Positions 34,755 through 44,308 are shown, numbered from the stretch's first letter. The stretch is 64,000 nucleotides of DNA from JALHVH01 sp963773685 (GCA_963773685.1 CAVZBY010000011.1:1054001-1118000); one strand, 5' to 3'. Notes: generated by a model not told the origin, from the letters alone. Numbers and translations: made by a program.

Positions 34755-35597
34755 CTACCCTGCGCTCGCATAGCAATAAACGCACGAGTGAGGGCAGATC
34801 TGCGCATAGCTCCCGATGTCCTTGGATTCCGTGCATCCGCATTCGGGCCGTTGGGTCCGGTCCTTCCGGATGGACACGGGCTCGCGGCGCGGATGGAGCT
34901 CCTGGAGCCGCTTGCCGTCAATGCATGAGGAAGACCTGAAGCCGGGGACTTCCGCCAGGAAGCCCTGGGCGCAGGCATGAAGGACGAGGCCCCATTTTGC
35001 GGCCGTCGCGGCCAGGTCCGCCGCATGGGCCCGTTTTTCGCTTTCCTCAGGGTCCGCGAACTCGAATCCGCGCTTCTTCGCCCTCCGCTTCGCCTTGCCG
35101 TACCATTGAGCGAAGCTGATGCGGACATCCGTTATCCCGGCGCCCGCGATGCGCGAGGCCAGGCGTTCAAAGAACGGAAGATTCGACACGAGCTTCCCCC
35201 CTTCCCGCCAGAATACGACGGGATCGAAACGGACCGAGACACGCGCCGGAGAGCCGGCGGCGACAACGAGTCCGGGGAGCTGGGCCATTGCCTCATCGGG
35301 GGGAAGAACTCCCTTTTCAAGAGACGTCCCGCCGAGCCCGGTGATGGTGAAGTGGAAATACGCCTGTTCGTACTTCGCCACGAGGCCCTTGAGTCCGGAC
35401 CGGTCGGCGAGGAGGTTGGCGAAGTCCTTCGACCAGAGGACAAGGGTGTGGACGTTGTCGGGTCGAAGGTCCACCTCATAAGAGCGTCCGGCGGGCCCGA
35501 GAACCCGCGTCTTCTCCTCCCTCAGGGCGCGGGCCAGGACATCCGGGAAGGACGCCGCCAGGTCCGTGCGACGGGAGGCGCTGACGACGATGCTCAT
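34755..35597 (-). CDS. DUF1848 family protein
   Basis: A 280-residue cytoplasmic protein of the DUF1848 family. The N terminus SIVVSASRRTDLAASFP is the family signature; TLVLWSKDFANLL, YFHFTITGLG and RFDPVVFWREGG follow. The C terminus has CGCTESKDIGSYAQ then CPHSCVYCYA, a cysteine array suggestive of an iron-sulfur cluster. The function of the family is not established. Single gene, no obvious operon partner. Confidence 0.8.
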   Translation of the reverse strand: MSIVVSASRRTDLAASFPDVLARALREEKTRVLGPAGRSYEVDLRPDNVHTLVLWSKDFANLLADRSGLKGLVAKYEQAYFHFTITGLGGTSLEKGVLPPDEAMAQLPGLVVAAGSPARVSVRFDPVVFWREGGKLVSNLPFFERLASRIAGAGITDVRISFAQWYGKAKRRAKKRGFEFADPEESEKRAHAADLAATAAKWGLVLHACAQGFLAEVPGFRSSSCIDGKRLQELHPRREPVSIRKDRTQRPECGCTESKDIGSYAQICPHSCVYCYASAG

Positions 35598-35692
35598 CTA
35601 TGGACCCTTCGCCGGAGTCAAGGGATTGACCCATTCTCCGGCTCTTATCGTATTTCTCATGACGGGACGAGAAGCCTGGCTCAGGGTTAACA

Positions 35693-35718
35693 CCATAAAG
35701 GCCCCCTGGCCTTTATGG
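35693..35718. promoter_or_regulatory. Palindrome immediately upstream of the lptB promoter (possible operator)
   Basis: CCATAAAGGC and GCCTTTATGG form a perfect 10-base inverted repeat with a six-base centre, two bases before the lptB -35 box. It could be an operator or a factor-independent hairpin; it has no T tract. Confidence 0.4.
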
Positions 35719-35720
35719 GG

Positions 35721-35749
35721 TTGACACCCCTGGAGAATGCCCTTAGTAT
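35721..35749 (+). promoter_or_regulatory. lptB promoter
   Basis: Perfect TTGACA (35721-35726), 17-base spacer, TAGTAT (35744-35749), 26 bases before the ATG. Confidence 0.6.
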
Positions 35750-35775
35750 TCTAGCCGACAGAAGGACCGACCACA

Positions 35776-36517
35776 ATGCCGCTGCTTCGCGCCGAGAGGC
35801 TGACCAAGAGCTATAATGGCCGCACCGTCGTCCGCGAGCTGACGCTCGAGGTGCGGGCGGGCGAGATCATCGGTCTCTTGGGACGGAACGGCGCCGGCAA
35901 AACGACGACATTCCAGATGATGATCGGCCTCGTGCGGCCGGAGAGCGGGGTCATTCTCCTCGACGGAATGGACATCTCCCGCATGACGACCTATCCGCCG
36001 GGCGGTCAACGGCATCACCTACCTCCCCCAGGAAGGCTCGGTCTTCCTCAAGGCTTCGGTGGCGGACAATCTCAAGCTCGTCCTCGAGCTCCAGCACCGG
36101 ACGCGGAAGGAACGGCATGACATCGCCCGCGCGCTCCTCGAAGAGCTGGGCCTCCTCGACCTGGCCGGCCAATCCGCCGACAGCCTCTCCGGCGGGGAGC
36201 GGCGCCGGCTCGAGATCGCCCGGGCTCTCGTCCTCGACCCGAAGTTCCTTCTCCTCGACGAGCCGTTCACCGGCATCGATCCCCTGACCATCCTCGAGCT
36301 CCAGAAGATCATGGTCCGCCTGCGGGACAAGGGGATCGGCATCGTCCTCACGGACCACAACGTCCGCGACACGTTCAAGGTCGTCGACAGGGCGTACGTC
36401 ATCGACGAGGGCGAGATCCTCATCGAGGGGCCGCCGTCGGCCGTCGCCGCGGACGGGCGCGCGCGCGAAAGGTTCCTGGGGAAAGAGTTCGAGCTGGGGG
36501 AAGAGGTCCGCCCCTAG
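35776..36517 (+). CDS. lptB: LPS export ABC transporter ATP-binding protein LptB (one frameshift)
   Basis: LptB is the cytoplasmic ATPase that drives LPS extraction by LptFG. Walker A is GRNGAGKTTTF, the signature LSGGERRRLEIARAL, Walker B FLLLDEPFTGIDP and the H-loop LTDHN, all typical of LptB. An extra base at about 35995-36000 breaks the frame after MTTYP; the other frame continues RAVNGITYLPQEGSVFLKAS without loss. As LptB is essential in LPS-making cells, an indel error is the likely cause. The partner permease is the fused gene at 21050. The stop overlaps the convergent zinc-ribbon gene by four bases. Confidence 0.92.
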
Positions 36518-37849
36518 TCCGCGTCGCGGAAGAGCCTGTCCCCGAGCGTCTCCCCCAGGAAGAAATAGAACAGGAAGAAATAGAGGACGAGGAGCGCTCC
36601 GAAATAGGCCAGCAGGCCGGATGAGGCCGTCCCGAGCATCTGGAAGAGGGTCACGTCCATCGACCGCGCCGCGATCCAGAGGGACGCCAGCCAGAAGACG
36701 GCCACGAAGAGGGCATCGAAGGCCTTCGCCTTGAGGAAGACGGTCAGCCGGAACGGTTGACGCGGCCGCGCTTCCCGGGTCTCCGCCTCCTCTTCCAACT
36801 CTTCGGCGACGACTTCGTCGCGGACGATGGGCCTTCGGGCGGGGGGCGGCATGGCGGGACGCCCGGGCCGCTCGTCCCGGGAGATATCCCGCTCGAAGGG
36901 CAGGGCGGCCTGGGTCACCCTTTCGGGCAGACCCGATCCCGGAATCCGCCACCCGGGGCTTGCGCGCCCTCGGCGGTTCCCTTTCTTCGAGCCCGGCCGG
37001 GGTTTCCGCTTCTTCAGGGGTCTCCGGCTCTTCGGGCTCCCGGGATTCTATGTCATCCTCGCGTATCATCTTGACCTTCACTTCGGGACTCGGCTCGACG
37101 CCTCCGTCCTTGATGTCCGCCGCCCAGGGCGGCAGGCTTTCCTCGGGCTCCCGGGGGGCGACCCGGCCCAGCCTGTTCTCCTTCTCGCGTTCCTTGAGGA
37201 CATCCAGGAAATCCTCGACCTGTTCCTTCCCGAGCTCGGCCGTCCGGCCGATCTTGTCGAGGTCGCTCGTGTCGAAGGTCAGCGGCTTCTTCCCGGACGG
37301 AGGCGGCTCTATGGACTCGCCGGTTCCGGCGGGACCGGGCTCGGGCTCCGTCACGGGCTTCTCGGGGATAGGCCCTGCCTTCGGCGGCGGGGGCGGCTCT
37401 TCCCTGCTTTCGCCCTCGGGCTCATCGCCGCCGGCGGGCTCGTCTCTTCCCGGAGCGGAGAACATCGCCGGGATCTCGGACGACCCGGGCTTCTCGGGTT
37501 TCGGGCCTCCGGGGAGCTCCCGATCTTCGTCCTCGACGAGGACCACTTCCTCGGGTTCCTCTTCGTCCTCGTCCTCTTCGTCTTCCTCGGGCTCTCCCCC
37601 GGCGTCGAGCTCCTGTTCTTCCTCGTCCTCTTCGTCCTCGTCTTCGGGGTCGTCGACGGGCTTGTCCGCCCCGGGCTCGGGGATCTCGTAGTCTTTCTCC
37701 TCGACGTCGGCGTCGATGATCTTGTCGCCCGGGATCTCTTCCTCGACGGACCCGTCCTCGGGAAAGAGGAGCTGCGTCCCGCAGTTATTGCAATACTGTT
37801 CTTTCTCGTCGATGAGCGCCCGGCAGTAGGGACACCGCTTGATGGCCAT
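36514..37849 (-). CDS. Zinc-ribbon, acidic-linker, RDD-like membrane protein (one frameshift)
   Basis: A protein of about 445 residues with three parts: an N-terminal zinc ribbon (CPYCRALIDEKEQYCNNCG), about 250 residues rich in Asp, Glu and Pro including long D/E runs, and a C-terminal membrane region with two to three helices ending LGETLGDRLFRD, which resembles RDD-family proteins. One extra base near 36930-36935 breaks the frame between the linker and the membrane part. The -10 box is seven bases from the ATG. Function unknown; the acidic linker may bind cations or basic proteins at the membrane (inference). Confidence 0.7.
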
Positions 37850-37856
37850 TAATTAA

Positions 37857-37885
37857 TTTATATTGAGAATTTTGGCTCTTGTCAA
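37857..37885 (-). promoter_or_regulatory. Promoter of the zinc-ribbon gene, leaderless geometry
   Basis: Minus strand: perfect TTGACA (37880-37885), 17-base spacer, TATAAA (37857-37862), then only seven bases to the ATG at 37849 and no SD. Confidence 0.7.
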
Positions 37886-37987
37886 TCGGAGTTTCGACCG
37901 GCCGGCCTCCCCGCCGCCCGAGGTCCGGGGAGAGGCCTTGTTTTTAACGGGACCGCGGACGTAGAATGGTCCACAGGAGGGGGCCAA

Positions 37988-38464
37988 ATGGCAAAAGCGC
38001 TTGTCTGTTACTTCACCAAGACCGGGAACGTCCAAGAGATGGCCACGATCATCTCGGACGCTCTCAAACGGCGCGGCGTCGAGGTCACGATCAAGCCCGT
38101 CACCGAAACGCCGGTCGAAGAACTCAAGGATTTCGATTGCATCATCGTCGGCTCTCCGACGATGTACGGATCCATCGCCTGGCCCGTGAAGAAGTTCCTC
38201 GATGAGACCGTCAAGCTCCACGGAGAGCTGGTCGGCAAGGTCGGCGGCGCCTTCACCTCCTGCGCCTATCTCGGCGGGGGGAACGAGACGACGCTCATGG
38301 GCGTCCTCAAGGCGTTCCTCATCCACGGCATGCTCATCCAGGGCAATCCCAACAGAAATTACTTCGGCCCGGTCAGCCTCGGCGCGCCGGACGACAAGGC
38401 GAAAGCCGATTGCGTCGCCTACGCGGAGAGCATGGCCAAGTTGACCCACAAGCTCTTCCCCTGA
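37988..38464 (+). CDS. Flavodoxin-family protein
   Basis: A 158-residue flavodoxin-fold protein. The FMN-phosphate loop is YFTKTGNVQEMA, the second FMN loop SPTMYGSIAWPVKKFLD and the third AYLGGGNETTLMG, closest in type to WrbA/NAD(P)H-quinone-oxidoreductase-like flavodoxins. It probably carries two-electron reductions of quinones or transfers electrons. ATG follows CAGGAGGGGGCCAA. The next gene begins 24 bases later. Confidence 0.87.
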   Translation: MAKALVCYFTKTGNVQEMATIISDALKRRGVEVTIKPVTETPVEELKDFDCIIVGSPTMYGSIAWPVKKFLDETVKLHGELVGKVGGAFTSCAYLGGGNETTLMGVLKAFLIHGMLIQGNPNRNYFGPVSLGAPDDKAKADCVAYAESMAKLTHKLFP

Positions 38465-38487
38465 TCTTGGGGGAAGCGTCCTAGATC

Positions 38488-39480
38488 ATGTTCGAAGAGC
38501 CGATATCCGAACAACGCAAAGAATTGATCCAGGAGATCATCGATACCCTCGACTTTTATGTCCTCTTGGTCGATGAAAGTCATCACATCGTTCTGGCCAA
38601 TGAAACGACGAGCCGGATCCTCGGCCTGGAGAGCGGCCAGATCGTAGGCAAGCACTGTCCCAAGCTGATCCATGGCATCGATGGAGCCTTCCCCGGTTGT
38701 CCCCTGGAGATTGCTGTCAGGTCCGGAAACAGCGAAACGGTCGAGCTGTACGATCCCGCCCACGGAAGATGGCTGGACTCCCGGATATATCCGACCCCCT
38801 TTCGGACCCTGTCAGGTCAGGGGATATATCTCCATATGGTATTCGATATCACCGATAAGAAGACTTACCAGGAACAGCTTCACAAGACCCTGACCAAACT
38901 GCGAACCGCATTGGGTGGAATCATCACGGTCATCCAGGAGATCGTCGAAACAAAGGATCCCTATACGGCCGGTCATCAGAGCCGCGTGGCCGATCTAGCC
39001 CGCTCGATCGCCAAGAACATGGGCCTTTCGGAAGATCAAATCGATGCCGTTCGCCTGGCAGGCATCATCCATGACATCGGAAAGATATCGATTCCCGCTC
39101 AAATCCTCGCCAAGCCGGGCAAGTTGACGGAATCCGAATTCAGCTTCATTAAACTGCATCCCAGGTCCGGATATGACATATTGAAAACGGTGGAGCTCCC
39201 ATGGCCGATCGCCGATATCATCCTCCATCATCATGAGCGCCTGGACGGATCGGGATACCCTCAGGGCTTGAAGGGAGATGAGATATTGCTCGAAGCGAGG
39301 ATCCTGGCTGTCGCCGACGTCGTCGAAGCCATGTCATCTCATCGCCCCTATAGGCCCGCCTTGGGCGTCGACAGGGCGTTGGAAGAGGTCTCGTCCAAGA
39401 AGGGGACCCTCTATGATCCCGGAGCGGTGGACGCCTGCCTCAACCTATTTCAAGATAAGGGATACGCTCTTAAAGATTAG
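38488..39480 (+). CDS. PAS-domain HD-GYP cyclic-di-GMP phosphodiesterase
   Basis: A 330-residue cytoplasmic signalling protein. Residues 1-125 form a PAS sensor (VLLVDESHHIVLANETTSRI, CPLEIAV), and 140-330 an HD-GYP domain with DPYTAGHQSRVADLA, IIHDIGKISIP, HHHERLDGSGYPQGL and LAVADVVEAMSSHRPYRPA, the full metal and c-di-GMP signature. It should hydrolyse c-di-GMP in response to a ligand or redox signal. The PAS cysteines may matter for sensing. It may be co-transcribed with the flavodoxin. Confidence 0.92.
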   Translation: MFEEPISEQRKELIQEIIDTLDFYVLLVDESHHIVLANETTSRILGLESGQIVGKHCPKLIHGIDGAFPGCPLEIAVRSGNSETVELYDPAHGRWLDSRIYPTPFRTLSGQGIYLHMVFDITDKKTYQEQLHKTLTKLRTALGGIITVIQEIVETKDPYTAGHQSRVADLARSIAKNMGLSEDQIDAVRLAGIIHDIGKISIPAQILAKPGKLTESEFSFIKLHPRSGYDILKTVELPWPIADIILHHHERLDGSGYPQGLKGDEILLEARILAVADVVEAMSSHRPYRPALGVDRALEEVSSKKGTLYDPGAVDACLNLFQDKGYALKD

Positions 39481-39588
39481 GTCCGGGGGTCGGCTGGCTG
39501 GCCATGTGCGCCGATACGGAAGGCAATACGTTCGGCCTGTTCGAAGAAGACCCGGCGGCCAAGTAGGACCGGGCCGGGCCCCCGGAAA

Positions 39589-39616
39589 TTGACTTCGCCC
39601 TGGAATATCGTAAAAT
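39589..39616 (+). promoter_or_regulatory. tRNA-Val promoter
   Basis: TTGACT (39589-39594), 16-base spacer, TAAAAT (39611-39616), 12 bases before the tRNA 5' end. Confidence 0.6.
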
Positions 39617-39627
39617 ATCCGTGCCGT

Positions 39628-39699
39628 GGGCGATTAACTCAGAGGTAGAGTGCTACCTTCACACGGTAGAAGTCAGAGGTTCAATTCCTCTATCGCCCA
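39628..39699 (+). tRNA. tRNA-Val (CAC)
   Basis: A 72-base cloverleaf: acceptor GGGCGAT with ATCGCCC, anticodon loop TTCACAC (CAC), T arm AGAGGTTCAATTCCTCT. CCA is not encoded. Its 3' part is repeated downstream at about 39818-39838 and 41542-41590. Confidence 0.93.
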
Positions 39700-40103
39700 C
39701 ACTTCCTTGCCAAAGACGCCCACCTTAAGTCCCCCTAATTATAGAGGGGGACTATAGGGGGTTAATGAACTCAAATGGATATGGGGGCGTCTTTGGACGA
39801 ATCCTTACCCGGGCCGCCGATTCCTCTATCGCCCACCATACCTTGCCCGCGAGGCTGACAGCAGCCCCCTTCTTGGAAGGGGGTTGGGGGATAAGATATA
39901 CACCCAGTCGGGAGCCTCGCGGGACCCTCATCACCGTCTTCCCTCCTCTTGTCGCTCCATTTGTGCCCAACTTCGGGATGGGAAGGGGGACCGGGAGGGA
40001 TGGAAGCGGCAAGAGGCGATCCACAGTCTGGAAAATTGTGCCGAAAAGGAGGTTGACGATAATGTCCAACCCGGGGATAATTCCCTCAAGGGGGCTTAGG
40101 ACA
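39700..40103 (+). repeat. tRNA-Val 3'-end fragment and two G-run hairpins
   Basis: A G-run hairpin (39728-39753) follows the tRNA. At 39818-39838 a fragment (TTCCTCTATCGCCCACCA) repeats the tRNA-Val 3' end, followed by CCTTGCCCGCG, GCTGACA and a second hairpin (39865-39883) with GGGGGATAAGAT. The same order (tRNA 3' end, CTTCCTTACCCG, GCTGACA, hairpin, GGGGGATAAGAT) recurs at 41542-41650. GGGGGCGTCTTTGGA occurs here (39783-39797) and near 41725. The remainder is leader for the PASTA gene; no other gene is seen. Confidence 0.65.
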
Positions 40104-41462
40104 ATGAGAGACAGGAAGATCAGGTTTCTGGTCATTTCAGGAGTCGTTATCTTAGCGTCAAGCGCCGTTGCGGCGGGGCTTAAAGACGGACAGCAAATTC
40201 CGCCTCCGGTGATAGATAAAGAAAAAATCGGCCTGACTTCAATCCTGAGGGCCGTCCCGGACTTGACCGGAAAGAGAGAAGGCGTGGAGGTTGCCAAGAC
40301 TCTGGATAAGGCCGGGCTCAGGGTCGGCGAGACAACCTATGAGCCGACCCCCGCGGGCTGGCAAATCCGGGTCGTCCTGAGGCAGAATCCCGTTGCCGGT
40401 TCCAAGATCCCCAAGGGGGGCCGGATCAACATCGTTGTCACTCTCGGACCCGCGGGAGGACCCCGGGACGTGAGGGTTCCCGGAGTGGTTGGGCAAACGA
40501 TAGAGGAGGCGACCCGAAACTTGGAACGGGTAGGCCTTCTGACGGATGTGATCAGTTCTTTTGCCGGGCCAAGCACCGTCAATGTGGTGGACCGTCAGGA
40601 TCCGGCCGCTGACCGGACGGCCAGGGTGGGCACCCGGGTCGCTCTGACGGCCTCTTCAGACGTTATCGTGCCGAATGTCATGGGCCTGACGGAGGCCCGG
40701 GCATACGGTTTGATCTCAGCCAACAGGTTGAGGGTCGGGAGCATTCGTCGCGCCGTCGCCGGGGAGCGCGAGACGGCGGGTGTCGTCCGGGAGCAGTCTC
40801 CGGCCTCGGGCACAAGAGTGCGCCGGGACAGCGCTGTGGATTTCACTCTCACCGTCGAAGCCCTGGTGCCCAGACTGTCGGATCTAACGGAAGCCCAGGC
40901 CAGGGCGCTTCTCGAACGGCAGGGGTTTCTTGTGGGAGAGGTCAGCTACCGGGAGATGCCCGGGTATTACCGGGAGGGCGTGGTCGATCAGGCGCCCCCC
41001 GCCGGCCAGGCCGCAAGAAGGAACAGCGCCGTCAACATGACTGTCGGTGTCTTTATTCCCAGGGAGATCGTTTTCAAAACGATCCATGTCTCCGATGATA
41101 CGGACCCCAACGGTTCCGGTGAGATCTGGGTTCGCGCCGAAGTGAATGGAACCCCGCATATGATCGGTGGGAACCTGTCCATCGAGAGCGGCACGTCTGC
41201 GACCCTGAATTACACCGTTTCGATCCCCCCTTATTCGTTTCCTCCTCCCGAAAGATATATCCGGCTCCGTGTAGAAGCCCGCGATGATGACAGCGGCTTC
41301 GCCTGGGCCAATGTCTTTGAAAGAGGCGAATACGAATCCCTGGGAGTTACGCCGGACATCACCTTTCTCCGGTGTCCACCGGACAGCCGGACGAACATGT
41401 ACGGGAGAGGGATGAATTCCCTGGCGGCCGGCCACTTCAGGATCGTTTTCGAAATCAGATAG
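40104..41462 (+). CDS. Secreted protein with four PASTA domains
   Basis: A 452-residue exported protein with signal peptide (RFLVISGVVILASSAVAAG), then four consecutive PASTA units starting VPDLTGKREGVEVAKTLDKA, VPGVVGQTIEEATRNLERVG, VPNVMGLTEARAYGLISANR and VPRLSDLTEAQARALLERQG, and a C-terminal beta-sandwich of about 130 residues. PASTA units bind peptidoglycan fragments in Ser/Thr kinases and PBPs, but no kinase or transpeptidase domain is present here. ATG 40104 begins the signal peptide. It lies between intact and decayed tRNA-Val copies. Confidence 0.85.
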   Translation: MRDRKIRFLVISGVVILASSAVAAGLKDGQQIPPPVIDKEKIGLTSILRAVPDLTGKREGVEVAKTLDKAGLRVGETTYEPTPAGWQIRVVLRQNPVAGSKIPKGGRINIVVTLGPAGGPRDVRVPGVVGQTIEEATRNLERVGLLTDVISSFAGPSTVNVVDRQDPAADRTARVGTRVALTASSDVIVPNVMGLTEARAYGLISANRLRVGSIRRAVAGERETAGVVREQSPASGTRVRRDSAVDFTLTVEALVPRLSDLTEAQARALLERQGFLVGEVSYREMPGYYREGVVDQAPPAGQAARRNSAVNMTVGVFIPREIVFKTIHVSDDTDPNGSGEIWVRAEVNGTPHMIGGNLSIESGTSATLNYTVSIPPYSFPPPERYIRLRVEARDDDSGFAWANVFERGEYESLGVTPDITFLRCPPDSRTNMYGRGMNSLAAGHFRIVFEIR

Positions 41463-41863
41463 GGACGGAAGAGGAAAAGGCCAGGAATTCGCATTTTTCA
41501 CGGCATGAAAGTGCCGGCTTCTAGCTCAGGATCAACCCGCTTCCTTCACACGGTAGAAGTCAGAGGTTCAAATCCTCTATCGCCCACACTTCCTTACCCG
41601 GGGCGCTGACAAATCCCCCCTTATTGTAAGGGGGGTCGGGGGGATAAGATCTCCAGGCATATTTGGGAGCGTCCCGGGAGAATTCCCAAGGGGGTCGGGG
41701 GGATAAAGAAAATACTTGGATCTGGGGGCGTCTTTGGAGTCCCGCCCACCTCAATCCGGACGTGCCAAGCCGTCGAGGCGGCGCCAAGGGGATTGACCCT
41801 TCAAATCAGCCCATGCTATTAATTCAAGTGCGTTCAGCGATTTCGCTTTGAAGGAGACACAGC
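41463..41863 (+). repeat. Gap with decayed tRNA-Val copy and a G-run hairpin
   Basis: Positions 41542-41590 repeat the tRNA-Val anticodon arm to 3' end plus the following CACTTCCTT nearly base for base, while the 5' half (41513-41541, CTAGCTCAGGATCAA) is degenerate and cannot form the acceptor stem. A G-run hairpin follows at 41615-41635. GAAGGAGACACAGC just before 41864 is the SD of the GH9 gene. Confidence 0.65.
41513..41587 (+). pseudogene. Decayed tRNA-Val copy
   Basis: The anticodon loop TTCACAC, the variable region and the T arm (AGAGGTTCAAATCCTCT) are intact, but the anticodon stem has a mismatch, the D arm is disrupted and the 5' acceptor strand is gone. It is either a tRNA pseudogene or the remnant of an integration/duplication at tRNA-Val. 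Confidence 0.6.
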
Positions 41864-44308
41864 ATGAGAGGATTGAAGATGATGGCTCTGATCATTCTCT
41901 GCATCTCGTCTTTTTTATTTCCCCAGGTGGATGAGAAGCTGAAAAACGATATCCGCAGCACGGGATACATTCACAGCCCGTTGCCGCTTGACTTCAGCAT
42001 GTCTTTCGAGACTTTTGGGCTCACGAAAGCCGTGCTGATCTCCGATGTGCTTTGCGACATGGAAGACATGGGCCCATGGTCGCATAGCGGCATCGGAAGC
42101 ATGTCCCAGACCGCCGAAAGAAGCATCGCCGGGAAGCACAGCCTGAGATTAGCGGCGCCCAGCTATGTCGATGAAATACCCGAATGGGGCCTTGGCCGGG
42201 GGACGTCCATGGCCACCTTCGACGTGGGCGGCAAGAACTGGGAGAAGTACAACCGCATTCATCTCTACGTTTATCCGGACTGCGAAGGCGCCCGGACGGT
42301 TTATCTGAACCTCTATGTGGAGAACGACGGGAAGATCAAGGTGCCGGACATCTACGGCCGGGAAGGGTATCATGAGATGAACCTGACGAACGGCCAATGG
42401 AACGAATGCTTTGTCGAGATGTCGGAACTGCCGCGCGACAAGGTCACCAAGATATCCTTTGCCATCGAGGTCTTCGGGAAGGAACTCACGATGGGGGATC
42501 TCCTGCAATTCGACGTTTCCAACGTGGCCTTGCAGGTCGTCGACGAGCCGGAGGTCGTGAGCGGGTGGAAGCCGGCTCGAAACAGGATCGTCTTCTCGAC
42601 CTCCGGATATCGCCCCGACAGCGAGAAATCGGCCATCGTCAATGTCGCCAAGCACGATGGGAAGTTCCGGATCGTGGATGATGCCACCTCGCAGGTCGTC
42701 TATGTTGGGGACATCAAGCCGGTCAAGACGAGTCTCGGAGGCTTCGATACGGCCGATTTCACCTCGGTTGGACGCAAGGGACGATATCGGATCAGAGTCG
42801 GGGACATCACGACGGCGTCGTTCGCTATCGACGATAATCTATGGGAGGACTCGGCCTGGCGCGTGCTCAATTTCATGTTCTGCGAGCGCTGCGGCTATCC
42901 GGTGCCCGGCAAGCACGGCTCCTGCCACACGGACCTGCACGGCGAATACCAGGGGCGCGTCTATCCCGTGAACGGCGGCTGGCATGACGCCGCCGATATG
43001 TCCCAGTCATTCGCGCAGACGGGCGAGATCGCCTTTGCCATGCTCGAAATGGCGAACAGGGCCAAGGAAAAGGGCGACACGGATCTCTACCTGCGCCTGA
43101 TGGAAGAGGCCCTCTGGGGGCTGGACGTGGTCATGAGGACGAGGCTCGAGAACGGGGACCGCTTCCAGGGATGGGGGACGAACCTGTGGACAGACGGCTA
43201 TATCGGGTCCACGGACGACGCGGGCCGGCGCCAGGTGAGGGCCGCGAACAGCGGCTTTGAGAATTTCCTGCTGTCGGGCATCGAGGCCTATGCCTCGATG
43301 TCGATCGCGAACGACCCGATGCTCGCGGCGAACCTCCGCAAGATCGCAAAAGAAGACTTCGGGTTCGCGGAAAAGCGTTTCGCCGAGCTCGGGTTCCAGG
43401 AGATGAGTTCGGGGAAACCCGGGCACAGCGGCATGACTTCCCGCAGTCAGTACATGGCGACCATGTCCTGGGCAGCGAGCATGCTCTATAAACTGACGAA
43501 TGAGGCGCCATACGCCGACAAAGCGGCCGAGAGCATCAAGTACGCGCTTCAGTGTCAGCGGACGGAGCCGCTCAACGATGCCGGCAGGACCGCCGGATTC
43601 TTCTACCGGGACCTCGACCGGAGATCGATCGTGCACTTCAATCACCAGTCGAGAGACCAGGTCTATATGCAGGCGCTGACCGCCCTTTGCGAGTCGCAGA
43701 CGCGCCATCCCGATCATGCGACATGGGAAAATGCCATCAGGCTGTTCGGCGGATATTTGAAGAACATCTACCGGTACGTCGAGCCTTACGGCCTGATCCC
43801 CAGCGGCGTGTATCAGAAAGACGAGGTCAAGGATAGAGAGAATTTCCTCGCGAGCCATCCGAGGATCGGCCCGGACGCGGATCTTTCCGCCGATTTCAAA
43901 GAACAGCTCGAAAACGGCGTCAGGCTGGATGAAGAACACTATCTTCGCCGTTTCCCGGTCTGGTTCTCATTCAAGGGAAATGCGGCGGTTCAGCTCGCGA
44001 CCGGCAAGGCCGCCGCTCTTTGCGGGAAGTTCCTCGACGACAAAGAACTGATGAATATCGCCGAACAGCAGCTCTTCTGGATCGTCGGCCGGAACCCCTT
44101 TGGACAGTCCTTGATATGGGGAGAAGGCAGCAATTACCCGCAGCTCTACACGGCCCTGCCGGGAGAAATGGTCGGGGCGATCCCTGTCGGCATGGAGTCT
44201 CGAGGCAATGAGGATACGCCCTATTGGCCTCAGTTCAATACGGCTACCTACAAGGAAGTGTGGGGCTCATCCGCGGGGAAATGGTTCTCCCTGATCGCGG
44301 AATTCTGA
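41864..44308 (+). CDS. Glycoside hydrolase family 9 protein (secreted endoglucanase-like)
   Basis: An 814-residue exported protein with signal peptide, a carbohydrate-binding-like beta domain (residues about 30-210), a CelD_N-type immunoglobulin-like domain (FSTSGYRPDSEKSAIVNV ...) and a GH9 (alpha/alpha)6 barrel from about 320 to the end. NGGWHDAADMSQ carries the catalytic-base aspartates of GH9; WIVGRNPFGQSLIWGEGSNY is the C-terminal active-site strip. The usual NEVALDYNA acid motif is not obvious; a GNEDTPYW near the end may supply the glutamate. The substrate is probably a beta-glucan. Codon use looks less GC-biased than in the core genes. Confidence 0.85.
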   Translation: MRGLKMMALIILCISSFLFPQVDEKLKNDIRSTGYIHSPLPLDFSMSFETFGLTKAVLISDVLCDMEDMGPWSHSGIGSMSQTAERSIAGKHSLRLAAPSYVDEIPEWGLGRGTSMATFDVGGKNWEKYNRIHLYVYPDCEGARTVYLNLYVENDGKIKVPDIYGREGYHEMNLTNGQWNECFVEMSELPRDKVTKISFAIEVFGKELTMGDLLQFDVSNVALQVVDEPEVVSGWKPARNRIVFSTSGYRPDSEKSAIVNVAKHDGKFRIVDDATSQVVYVGDIKPVKTSLGGFDTADFTSVGRKGRYRIRVGDITTASFAIDDNLWEDSAWRVLNFMFCERCGYPVPGKHGSCHTDLHGEYQGRVYPVNGGWHDAADMSQSFAQTGEIAFAMLEMANRAKEKGDTDLYLRLMEEALWGLDVVMRTRLENGDRFQGWGTNLWTDGYIGSTDDAGRRQVRAANSGFENFLLSGIEAYASMSIANDPMLAANLRKIAKEDFGFAEKRFAELGFQEMSSGKPGHSGMTSRSQYMATMSWAASMLYKLTNEAPYADKAAESIKYALQCQRTEPLNDAGRTAGFFYRDLDRRSIVHFNHQSRDQVYMQALTALCESQTRHPDHATWENAIRLFGGYLKNIYRYVEPYGLIPSGVYQKDEVKDRENFLASHPRIGPDADLSADFKEQLENGVRLDEEHYLRRFPVWFSFKGNAAVQLATGKAAALCGKFLDDKELMNIAEQQLFWIVGRNPFGQSLIWGEGSNYPQLYTALPGEMVGAIPVGMESRGNEDTPYWPQFNTATYKEVWGSSAGKWFSLIAEF

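Noticed and set aside
35808..35818. TATAATGG inside lptB
   Set aside because: It lies in a coding region with no -35 box and no downstream start; coincidental.
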